Shown here one piece after another: positions 1 to 5,849 of a DNA stretch of 10,700 nucleotides. The notes under the pieces are model-generated. The model did not search any database and was not told the origin of the DNA. It saw nothing but the letters and a program-made list of their open reading frames with translations. Source of the DNA: Tepidimonas sp. Lineage in GTDB: Bacteria > Pseudomonadota > Gammaproteobacteria > Burkholderiales > Burkholderiaceae_C. The position numbers were made by a program, and so were the translations under genes. Each line of letters opens with the position of its first letter. Position 1 is the stretch's first letter. The DNA is taken from NCBI GenBank assembly GCA_025054905.1, contig JANWZF010000053.1, positions 1 through 10,700 of the forward strand, read 5' to 3'.

Positions 1-1072
1 GGCGGTGTGGCAGGTGGCAATCCCGGCGCTGATCGCACTGGTGGCCATCCGCATCGGCGTCAAGGTGCTGGAGGTGGCGTTCAAGGGCGCGGCCTGGCTG
101 CGGCCGGTGGAGCGCACCGTGTCGTGGCTGGCGTGGCTGGCGGCGGTGGCGTGGATCACCGGGTTGTTGCCCGTGGTGCTGGCCGAGCTCGACCAGATCA
201 CCTGGAAGCTTGGGGGCAGCAAGCTGTCGTTGCGCACCCTCATCGAAGGGGCGCTGAGTGCCGGCGCGGTGCTGATCGTGGCGCTGTGGGTGTCCTCGGC
301 GATCGAGGCGCGGCTGTTGCGTGACGCCACCGGCGAGTCGCTGTCGCTGCGCAAGGCCGCCAGCAACGCCACGCGCGCGCTGCTGCTGTTCGTCGGGTTG
401 ATGCTGGCGCTGTCGGCGGTGGGCATCGACCTGACGGCGCTGTCGGTGCTGGGCGGCGCCATCGGCGTGGGCATCGGCTTTGGTTTGCAGAAACTGGCGG
501 CCAACTACGTCAGTGGCTTCGTGATCCTGACCGAGCGCAGCATGCGCATCGGCGACATGGTGCGGCTGGACACCTTCGAAGGCGTGGTGGCCGACATCAA
601 GGCCCGCTACACGGTGATCCGCGCCGTCAGCGGGCGCGAGTCGATCGTGCCCAACGAGATGCTGATCACGCAGCGGGTGGAAAACCTGTCGCTGTCGGAC
701 CCCAAGGTGTGGCAGTCCACCGTGGTCAGCGTCGCCTACGACAGCGACGTGGCGCTGGTGCGCCGGCTGCTGGAGCAGGCCGCGCTGGAGCAGCCGCGTG
801 TGCTGCGCGACCCTGCGCCGCTGGCGGCGCTGTCGGCCTTCGGCGCTGATGGGCTGGAGTTCACGCTCGGCTACTGGATCGCCGACCCGGAAAACGGCCA
901 GCTCGGCCTGCGCTCGGCGATCAACCTGCGCATCCTGGAGCTGTTCCGTGAGCACGGGGTGCAGATTCCCTATCCGCAGCGGGTGCTGCACGTGCGGGCG
1001 CAGGTGCCCGAGATGCCCGCCCCTGGCCAAGCCAGCGCGCCGTTGGTTGCGGGCCGCGGACCCCAGGGGTGA
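1..1072 (+). CDS. MscS-family mechanosensitive ion channel, 5'-truncated by the window edge
   Basis: This is the C-terminal part of a small-conductance mechanosensitive channel, an inner-membrane protein that opens under membrane tension and releases solutes on hypo-osmotic shock. The reading frame is open from the first base, and the GTG at 5 is unlikely to be the real start, so the N-terminus lies outside the window. About 355 residues are visible from that GTG. Hydrophobic segments lie near residues 2-22, 35-60 and 80-97. They are followed by the Gly/Ala-rich pore helix region near 121-175, with the run GGAIGVGIGFGLQKLAANYV that typifies MscS TM3. The beta domain follows (SMRIGDMVRLDTFEGVV, then VPNEMLITQRVENLS), and then the alpha/beta cytoplasmic domain ending near IPYPQRVLHVR. 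The last 20 or so residues are a Pro/Ala/Gly-rich tail. The family is clear. Which paralogue it is (a long MscK/YbdG-like form or a short MscS) cannot be judged without the N-terminus. It has no evident functional link to etfBA downstream. Confidence 0.9.
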   Translation, partial: AVWQVAIPALIALVAIRIGVKVLEVAFKGAAWLRPVERTVSWLAWLAAVAWITGLLPVVLAELDQITWKLGGSKLSLRTLIEGALSAGAVLIVALWVSSAIEARLLRDATGESLSLRKAASNATRALLLFVGLMLALSAVGIDLTALSVLGGAIGVGIGFGLQKLAANYVSGFVILTERSMRIGDMVRLDTFEGVVADIKARYTVIRAVSGRESIVPNEMLITQRVENLSLSDPKVWQSTVVSVAYDSDVALVRRLLEQAALEQPRVLRDPAPLAALSAFGADGLEFTLGYWIADPENGQLGLRSAINLRILELFREHGVQIPYPQRVLHVRAQVPEMPAPGQASAPLVAGRGPQG

Positions 1073-1115
1073 GCCGTCCGTGCGCTGTCCTGGGTACGCA
1101 ACGTCGCCGCGGGAC

Positions 1116-1144
1116 TTGTGGCGGGCGGCGGGCCTGCCTATAAT
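1116..1144 (+). promoter_or_regulatory. Sigma70-like promoter P1 of etfBA
   Basis: A perfect -10 hexamer TATAAT lies at 1139-1144. It is preceded by TTGTGG at 1116-1121 as a partial -35 (TTG matches), with a 17-bp spacer. The expected transcription start is near 1151, at the A-run. This is the best consensus promoter in the window, and it lies in a non-coding gap just upstream of etfB. It was read by eye; no start site has been mapped. Confidence 0.7.
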
Positions 1145-1154
1145 GGGAAAAAAT

Positions 1155-1168
1155 CGAACGACCGTTCG
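1155..1168. promoter_or_regulatory. Palindromic operator 1, TetR-type (CGAACG-N2-CGTTCG)
   Basis: Half-sites CGAACG (1155-1160) and CGTTCG (1163-1168) form a perfect 6+6 inverted repeat separated by AC. It is flanked by an A-run (1148-1153) and a T-run (1169-1173). It begins 10 nt after the P1 -10 box, so it covers about +4 to +17 of the P1 transcript, which is a repressor position. It also ends 3 bp before the -35 of P2. Short, closely spaced palindromes of this kind are typical of TetR-family operators. TetR regulators of fatty-acid degradation (PsrA, FadP, LiuQ classes) are known in proteobacteria. Assignment to any one of them is inference. Confidence 0.6.
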
Positions 1169-1171
1169 TTT

Positions 1172-1199
1172 TTGTGGGCGGAGGTTCCGCCCGTACAAT
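1172..1199 (+). promoter_or_regulatory. Second sigma70-like promoter P2 of etfBA
   Basis: TTGTGG at 1172-1177 is identical to the P1 -35 hexamer. It is followed after 16 bp by TACAAT at 1194-1199, a 5-of-6 match to the -10 consensus. The predicted start is near 1206. The spacer is almost entirely taken up by an inverted repeat (1176-1192). The promoter sits directly downstream of palindrome 1 and directly upstream of palindrome 3. Confidence 0.5.
1176..1192. repeat. Inverted repeat in the P2 spacer / possible 5'-UTR hairpin
   Basis: GGGCGGA (1176-1182) and TCCGCCC (1186-1192) are perfect inverted repeats around the loop GGT. In DNA they lie between the -35 and -10 of P2. In a transcript from P1 they would fold into a 7-bp GC-rich stem in the leader. 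No T-run follows, so it is not an intrinsic terminator. Its role is unknown; an operator, an mRNA structure and coincidence are all possible. Confidence 0.45.
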
Positions 1200-1209
1200 G
1201 GCAGCCAGA

Positions 1210-1231
1210 TTGACGTTTACGTCAACGTCAA
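1210..1231. promoter_or_regulatory. Palindromic operator 2, 22-bp, MerR/LiuR-like
   Basis: The left arm TTGACGTT (1210-1217) and right arm AACGTCAA (1224-1231) are exact reverse complements. They flank a central palindromic ACGT (1219-1222). The only mismatched pair is T1218/C1223, so 10 of 11 pairs match. The site starts 10 nt after the P2 -10 box, at about +5 to +26. The shape and the ACGT-rich arms resemble sites recalled for LiuR, a MerR-family regulator of branched-chain amino-acid and acyl-CoA catabolism in proteobacteria. The palindrome is seen directly; the regulator assignment is inference. Confidence 0.6.
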
Positions 1232-1273
1232 TGGGCTTGCGACGACGCCATCTCACCTTCAGGAGCAACAGGC

Positions 1274-2023
1274 ATGAAGATTCTGGTCCCGGTCAAGCGG
1301 GTGGTGGACTACAACGTCAAGGTGCGGGTCAAGGCCGACGGCAGCGGGGTGGACATCGCCAATGTCAAGATGAGCATGAACCCGTTTGACGAGATCGCGG
1401 TCGAGGAGGCCGTACGCCTGAAGGAAAAAGGCGTGGCCAGCGAGGTGGTGGCGGTCTCGTGCGGCGTGGCGCAGTGCCAGGAGACGCTGCGCACGGCGAT
1501 GGCCATCGGTGCCGACCGGGCCATTCTGGTGGAGACCGACGTCGAGCTGCAGCCGCTGGCGGTGGCCAAGCTGCTGAAGGCGCTGGTCGACAAGGAAGCG
1601 CCGCAGCTGGTCATTCTGGGCAAGCAAGCCATCGACGACGATGCCAACCAGACCGGCCAGATGCTGGCGGCCCTGCTGGACTGGCCGCAGGCCACGTTTG
1701 CCTCCAAAGTCGAGGTCAAGGGCAGCGAAGTCGAAGTCACGCGCGAGATCGACGGCGGCCTGGAGACGCTGGCGTTGCAGCTGCCCGCGGTCGTCACCAC
1801 CGACCTGCGCCTCAACGAGCCGCGCTACGTGACGCTGCCCAACATCATGAAGGCCAAGAAAAAGCCGCTGGACACCGTCAAGCCGGCCGATCTCGGGGTC
1901 GACGTCACGCCGCGGCTGACCACGTTGAAAGTGGCCGAACCGCCCAAGCGCAGCGCAGGCATCAAGGTGCCGGATGTGGCCACGCTGGTGGACAAGCTGC
2001 GCAACGAAGCCAAGGTCATCTGA
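1274..2023 (+). CDS. etfB: Electron transfer flavoprotein subunit beta
   Basis: EtfB (249 aa, the usual size) forms a cytoplasmic heterodimer with EtfA. The complex binds FAD and AMP, takes electrons from acyl-CoA dehydrogenases and hands them to the membrane ETF:quinone oxidoreductase. Typical features are the N-terminal MKILVPVKRVVDYN and the Asn-Pro-Phe-Asp-Glu segment near residues 36-40. The signature around 177-197 includes DLRLNEPRYVTLPNIMKAKK. Leu188 in TLPNIMKAKKK corresponds to the anchor leucine of the recognition loop that docks on partner dehydrogenases. The start is the ATG with AGGAG at 1261-1265, 8 nt upstream. The gene lies 28 bp before etfA in the usual etfBA order. Two tandem promoters and two palindromic operator-like sites lie upstream, so expression is probably controlled by catabolic regulators. 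The conserved sequence and normal partner indicate a group I, housekeeping beta-oxidation ETF rather than a FixBA-type or bifurcating one. Confidence 0.97.
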   Translation: MKILVPVKRVVDYNVKVRVKADGSGVDIANVKMSMNPFDEIAVEEAVRLKEKGVASEVVAVSCGVAQCQETLRTAMAIGADRAILVETDVELQPLAVAKLLKALVDKEAPQLVILGKQAIDDDANQTGQMLAALLDWPQATFASKVEVKGSEVEVTREIDGGLETLALQLPAVVTTDLRLNEPRYVTLPNIMKAKKKPLDTVKPADLGVDVTPRLTTLKVAEPPKRSAGIKVPDVATLVDKLRNEAKVI

Positions 2024-2036
2024 ACACCCCCGGGGA

Positions 2037-2043
2037 AAGGAAG
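2037..2043 (+). promoter_or_regulatory. Ribosome binding site that fixes the etfA start
   Basis: AAGGAAG lies 8 nt before the ATG at 2052. The open frame extends further upstream, to 1974, inside etfB. This Shine-Dalgarno sequence and the alignment of MTILVIAEHD with known EtfA N-termini select the ATG at 2052. Confidence 0.75.
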
Positions 2044-2051
2044 CTCGCACC

Positions 2052-2996
2052 ATGACCATCCTCGTCATCGCCGAACACGATCACGCCAGCCTCAAGGGCG
2101 CCACGCTGCCCACCGTCGGGGCCGCACTGAAGCTGCAGGCCGCCGGTGCCGGCGACATCCACGTGCTGGTGGCCGGCCACGGCGCGCAGGCCGCTGCGCA
2201 GGCTGCGGCCCGCATGGCCGGCGTGGCCAAGGTGCTGCACGCCGATGGCCCCGCCCTGGCGCACGGCCTGGCCGAACAGGTGGCCGCCCAGGTGCTGGCG
2301 CTGGCCGGTGGCTACAGCCACATCCTGTTTGCCGCCACCGCGGCCGGGCGTAACGTGGCGCCGCGTGTGGCCGCCAAGCTCGACGTCGCACAGCTCAGCG
2401 ACATCACCGCGGTGGTGGATGCGCACACGTTCGAACGCCCGATTTATGCCGGCAACGCCATGGCCACCGTGCGCAGCAGCGATGCCCAGCACGTCATCAC
2501 GGTGCGCACCACGGCGTTCGACGCTGCCGCCGCGCAGGGGGGCAGCGCGCCGATCGAAAGCGTGCCGGCAGTGGCCGAGGGGGGCAAGAGCCGCTTCGTC
2601 AGCAGCGAACTGGCCAAGAGCGACCGCCCCGAGCTGACCGCTGCGCGCATCGTCGTCTCCGGTGGACGTGCGCTGGGCAGCGCGGAAAAGTTCCAGGAAG
2701 TCATCACCCCGCTGGCCGACAAGCTGGGGGCGGCCATCGGTGCCAGCCGCGCCGCGGTGGACGCGGGCTATGCCCCCAACGACTGGCAGGTGGGCCAGAC
2801 CGGCAAGATCGTCGCGCCCGAGCTGTACGTCGCCGTGGGCATCAGCGGGGCCATCCAGCATCTGGCGGGCATGAAAGACTCCAAGGTGATCGTGGCGATC
2901 AACAAGGATCCCGAGGCCCCGATCTTCAGCGTGGCCGACTATGGTCTGGAGGCCGACCTGTTCCAGGCCGTGCCCGAACTGACCAGGGCGCTGTGA
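2052..2996 (+). CDS. etfA: Electron transfer flavoprotein subunit alpha
   Basis: EtfA (314 aa, normal length) is the FAD-carrying subunit of the EtfAB electron carrier. The N-terminal domain (about residues 1-190) is the alpha/beta fold shared with EtfB. The C-terminal domain holds the FAD site: VVSGGRALGS near 201-210, GASRAAVDAG at 230-239 with Arg233 as the conserved flavin-modulating arginine, and GQTGK at 248-252. The family signature LYVAVGISGAIQHLAG and then KVIVAINKDPEAPIF follow. The ATG at 2052 is chosen from its Shine-Dalgarno sequence and the family N-terminus. The 28-bp gap after etfB indicates co-transcription. A strong hairpin with a T-run starts 18 bp after the stop codon. No residue looks missing. 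Confidence 0.97.
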   Translation: MTILVIAEHDHASLKGATLPTVGAALKLQAAGAGDIHVLVAGHGAQAAAQAAARMAGVAKVLHADGPALAHGLAEQVAAQVLALAGGYSHILFAATAAGRNVAPRVAAKLDVAQLSDITAVVDAHTFERPIYAGNAMATVRSSDAQHVITVRTTAFDAAAAQGGSAPIESVPAVAEGGKSRFVSSELAKSDRPELTAARIVVSGGRALGSAEKFQEVITPLADKLGAAIGASRAAVDAGYAPNDWQVGQTGKIVAPELYVAVGISGAIQHLAGMKDSKVIVAINKDPEAPIFSVADYGLEADLFQAVPELTRAL

Positions 2997-3013
2997 CGCC
3001 CCACCTCCCATTC

Positions 3014-3040
3014 GAGGGCATCCAGGGGATGCCCTCTTTT
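3014..3040 (+). terminator. Intrinsic terminator-like hairpin between etfA and the acyl-CoA dehydrogenase gene
   Basis: GAGGGCATCC (3014-3023) and GGATGCCCTC (3027-3036) form a perfect 10-bp stem with a 3-nt loop (AGG), directly followed by TTTT (3037-3040). The T-run is short, so termination may be partial. The next gene's Shine-Dalgarno sequence begins only 8 bp later, and I see no promoter between, so read-through to the dehydrogenase seems required unless a promoter lies inside etfA. The hairpin may act as an attenuator or a 3'-end stabiliser that lowers the downstream gene dose relative to etfBA. Confidence 0.75.
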
Positions 3041-3060
3041 GTGCCGCAAGGAGACCCCCG

Positions 3061-4851
3061 ATGAGCTTCAAGGCGCCCGTCAAGGACATGCTGTTTGCGC
3101 TGCAGCACCTGGCCCGGCTGGACCAGATCAGTGCCCTGCCTGGGTTTGAAGAGGCCAACCTGGATACCGCCCAGGCTGTGCTCGAAGAGTGCGCGCGCTT
3201 CAATGAAGAGGTGGTGGCCCCCCTGAACTGGGAAGGTGACCGTAACCCCTCGTGGTGGCAGGACGGCCAGGTCTACACCACGCCCGGTTTCAAGGAGGCG
3301 TTCCGCCAGTACGCCGACGGCGGCTGGCAGGGGCTGCAACACCCGGCGGCTTTCGGTGGGCAGGGGCTGCCCAAGGCGATCGGGGCGCTGTGCACCGAAA
3401 TCCTCAACGCCGCCAACCTGAGCTTTGCGCTGTGCCCGCTGCTGACCGACGGCGCCATCGAGGCGCTGCTGACCGCAGGCAGCGACGCGCTGAAGGCGAC
3501 CTACATCCCGCCGATGATCGAAGGGCGCTGGACCGGGACGATGAACCTGACCGAGCCGCAGGCCGGCAGCGACCTGTCGCTGGTGCGCGCACGCGCCGAG
3601 CCGCAGCCCGATGGCACCTACAAGATCTTTGGCACCAAGATTTTTATCACCTACGGCGAGCACGACATGGCCGACAACATCGTGCACCTTGTGCTGGCAC
3701 GGGTGCCGGGCGCGCCGGAGGGGGTCAAGGGCATCAGCCTGTTCGTCGTGCCCAAGTTCCTCGTCAACCCGGATGGCAGCCTGGGCGCGCGCAACGACGT
3801 GCACTGCGTCAGCATCGAGCACAAGCTGGGCATCAAGGCCAGCCCGACCTGCGTGCTGCAGTACGGCGATCACGGCGGTGCCGTCGGCTACCTGGTCGGC
3901 GAGGAAAACCGCGGCCTGGAATACATGTTCATCATGATGAACGCGGCGCGCTACGCGGTGGGCTTGCAGGGCATTGCCCTGTCCGAGCGCGCCTACCAGA
4001 AGGCGGTGCAGTACGCCCGCGAGCGTGTGCAGAGCCGGCCGGTGGACGGCAGCGTGGCGGGCCCGGCCCCCATCGTGCACCACCCGGATGTGCGGCGCAT
4101 GTTGCTGACGATGCGCGCACTGACCGAAGGCTGCCGCGCGATGGCCGCGGTGGCCGCCGCGGCCTACGACGCCGCGCACCATCATCCCGACGCAGCCACG
4201 CAGCGCCAGAACCAGGCCTTCTATGAATTCATGGTGCCGCTGGTCAAGGGCTACAGCACCGAAATCAGCCATGAGGTCACGAGCCTGGGCGTGCAGGTCC
4301 ACGGTGGCATGGGCTTCATCGAAGAAACCGGCGCCGCCCAGTACTACCGCGACGCCAAGATCCTGACCATCTACGAAGGTACCACCGCGATCCAGGCCAA
4401 TGACCTGGTGGGGCGCAAGACGGCCCGCGACGCCGGGGCGGTCGCGCTGGCGGTGGCCGCCCAGGTGGCTGCCACCGAGCAGGCGTTGGCTGCCAGCGCC
4501 AGCCCGGCTGCCCAGGCCGTGCGCGTGCGCCTGCAGGCCGCGCGGCAGGCTTATGAGGAGGTGGTGCGCTTCATCGCGGCGCAGGCCAAGGCCGATCCGG
4601 TGGCCGCCTATGCCGGCAGCGTCCCGTACCTGATGCTGGCTGGCAATCTGGTGGCTGGCTGGCAGATGGCGCGCGCCCTGCTGGCTGCCGAGCAGGAGCT
4701 GGCCGCCGGGCGCGATCCGCAGTTCATGCGCGCCAAGATCGCCACGGCGCGTTTTTATGCCGAGCACATCCTGCCGCGGACGCTGGCGCAGCGCGATGCC
4801 ATCGTACACGGGGCCGACGCGCTCAAAGCCATGCCGCTGGAGTCGTTCTGA
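3061..4851 (+). CDS. Acyl-CoA dehydrogenase, long C-terminally extended class (DmdC-like)
   Basis: This is an FAD-dependent acyl-CoA dehydrogenase that forms a trans-2-enoyl-CoA and passes electrons to ETF. At 596 residues it is much longer than the short-chain types of about 380 residues. It has the layout of the class often annotated as 3-methylmercaptopropionyl-CoA dehydrogenase (DmdC), which carries an extra C-terminal helical domain. The N-terminal helical domain is followed by the flavin-contact signature MNLTEPQAGSDLS (161-173). GVQVHGGMGFIEE (about 410-422) comes later, then YYRDAKILTIYEGTTAIQAN, where Glu439 is the expected catalytic base. The extra domain spans about 450-596. The start is supported by AAGGAG at 3048-3053, 7 nt upstream. 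The physiological substrate cannot be read from the sequence; medium- or long-chain, branched or thio-acyl-CoA are all possible, and the DmdC name should not be taken as proof of DMSP metabolism. The placement behind etfBA supports direct electron transfer to that ETF. The stop codon overlaps the next start by one base. Confidence 0.93.
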   Translation: MSFKAPVKDMLFALQHLARLDQISALPGFEEANLDTAQAVLEECARFNEEVVAPLNWEGDRNPSWWQDGQVYTTPGFKEAFRQYADGGWQGLQHPAAFGGQGLPKAIGALCTEILNAANLSFALCPLLTDGAIEALLTAGSDALKATYIPPMIEGRWTGTMNLTEPQAGSDLSLVRARAEPQPDGTYKIFGTKIFITYGEHDMADNIVHLVLARVPGAPEGVKGISLFVVPKFLVNPDGSLGARNDVHCVSIEHKLGIKASPTCVLQYGDHGGAVGYLVGEENRGLEYMFIMMNAARYAVGLQGIALSERAYQKAVQYARERVQSRPVDGSVAGPAPIVHHPDVRRMLLTMRALTEGCRAMAAVAAAAYDAAHHHPDAATQRQNQAFYEFMVPLVKGYSTEISHEVTSLGVQVHGGMGFIEETGAAQYYRDAKILTIYEGTTAIQANDLVGRKTARDAGAVALAVAAQVAATEQALAASASPAAQAVRVRLQAARQAYEEVVRFIAAQAKADPVAAYAGSVPYLMLAGNLVAGWQMARALLAAEQELAAGRDPQFMRAKIATARFYAEHILPRTLAQRDAIVHGADALKAMPLESF

Positions 4852-5834
4852 TGTCGCAACCCGGACCCCGATCCATGGCGCGTTTACCCACGGTCTTGCA
4901 GCAGCTGCGGTTGCCGGTCATCGGCTCGCCGCTGTTCATCATCAGCAACCCCAGGCTCGTCATTGAGCAGTGCAAGGCTGGCATCGTCGGCGCGATGCCC
5001 GCGCTCAACGCGCGTCCGGCCTCGCAATTGGACGAGTGGCTGGCCGAAATCACCGAGGCGCTGGCGGCGCACAACGCCGCCCATCCCGAGCGGCCCGCTG
5101 CCCCGTTTGCCATCAACCAGATCGTGCACAAGAGCAACGACCGGCTCGAGCACGACATGGCGCTGTGCGAAAAGTACCGGGTGCCCATCATCATCACGAG
5201 CCTTGGCGCGCGCGAGGACGTCAACCAGGCCGTGCACCGCTGGGGCGGGGTGGTGCTGCACGACGTCATCAACAACACGTTTGCGCACAAGGCCATCGAC
5301 AAAGGGGCCGATGGGCTGATTGCGGTGGCCGCAGGGGCAGGCGGCCACGCCGGTACCAAAAGCCCCTTTGCGCTGGTGCAGGAAATCCGGCGCTGGTTCG
5401 ACGGCCCGCTGGCGCTGTCGGGCTCGATTGCCACAGGCGGGGCGATCCTGGCGGCGCAGGCGATGGGAGCGGACCTGGCCTACATCGGCTCGCTGTTCAT
5501 CGCCACCGACGAAGCGCGTGCCAGCGAGGCTTACAAACAGTGCATCGTCGAGTGCACCTCCGACGACATCGTCTACACCAACCTGTTCACCGGGGTGCAC
5601 GGCAACTACCTCAAGCCCTCGATCCGTGCCGCCGGTCTGGACCCGGATCATTTACCCGAAAGTGATCCGAGCCAGATGAATTTTGCTTCCACGGGCGCCA
5701 AGGCGTGGAAGGATATCTGGGGCTGTGGGCAAGGCATCGGCGTGGTTGATGCCGTGCGCCCGGCTGCCGAAGTGATCGAGCGGCTGCAGCGGGAGTACGA
5801 CCAGGCGCGCGCGCGTCTGTGTGGCGCGGCTTGA
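4851..5834 (+). CDS. Nitronate monooxygenase-family FMN protein (2-nitropropane dioxygenase-like)
   Basis: This is a TIM-barrel FMN flavoprotein (327 aa) of the family that oxidises nitronates such as propionate-3-nitronate. The family also includes FabK-like enoyl reductases. It shows the N-terminal strand LPVIGSPLFIISNPRLV and the pair INQIVHKSNDRLEHD and IIITSLGAREDVNQAVH. It also has AAGAGGHAGTKSPFALVQEI, in which His166 matches the family's catalytic histidine, and the phosphate-binding GSIATGGAILAAQAMGADLA followed by YIGSLFIATDEA. ATG 4851 overlaps the dehydrogenase stop as TGATG and has GGAG at 4839-4842, 8 nt upstream, so translation is probably coupled. An in-frame ATG at 4875 (MARLPTVLQQL) matches many family N-termini but lacks a Shine-Dalgarno sequence. 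Being paired with an acyl-CoA dehydrogenase, it might detoxify nitro-acyl compounds or act on an enoyl substrate; that is inference. It ends 15 bp from the convergent miaA stop, and I see no convincing terminator there. Confidence 0.88.
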   Translation: MSQPGPRSMARLPTVLQQLRLPVIGSPLFIISNPRLVIEQCKAGIVGAMPALNARPASQLDEWLAEITEALAAHNAAHPERPAAPFAINQIVHKSNDRLEHDMALCEKYRVPIIITSLGAREDVNQAVHRWGGVVLHDVINNTFAHKAIDKGADGLIAVAAGAGGHAGTKSPFALVQEIRRWFDGPLALSGSIATGGAILAAQAMGADLAYIGSLFIATDEARASEAYKQCIVECTSDDIVYTNLFTGVHGNYLKPSIRAAGLDPDHLPESDPSQMNFASTGAKAWKDIWGCGQGIGVVDAVRPAAEVIERLQREYDQARARLCGAA

Positions 5835-5849
5835 GCGCCGGGGCTGCCA

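Noticed and set aside
1059..1130. GC-rich repeats after the mechanosensitive channel gene (ACCCC-A-GGGGT and CGCCGC/GCGGCG) as a terminator
   Set aside because: The first would need a 1-nt loop, the second has a 14-nt loop that overlaps the P1 -35, and neither has a T-run.
1174..1389. A short plus-strand frame (71 codons) starting in the etfB leader, also readable from ATG 1198 after GGAGG
   Set aside because: It runs across the palindrome and into etfB in another frame. The SD to ATG spacing of 13 nt is poor and the peptide looks random. An upstream regulatory peptide is not supported.
1974..2051. An N-terminal extension of EtfA reading back into etfB
   Set aside because: The extension has no family similarity, and a good SD at 2037-2043 supports the ATG at 2052.
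2926..4809. A 627-codon open frame on the minus strand opposite the acyl-CoA dehydrogenase gene
   Set aside because: Its translation is rich in His, Arg, Gly and Gln with no recognisable domain, as expected for an antisense shadow of a GC-rich gene. The plus-strand frame has the full dehydrogenase motifs.
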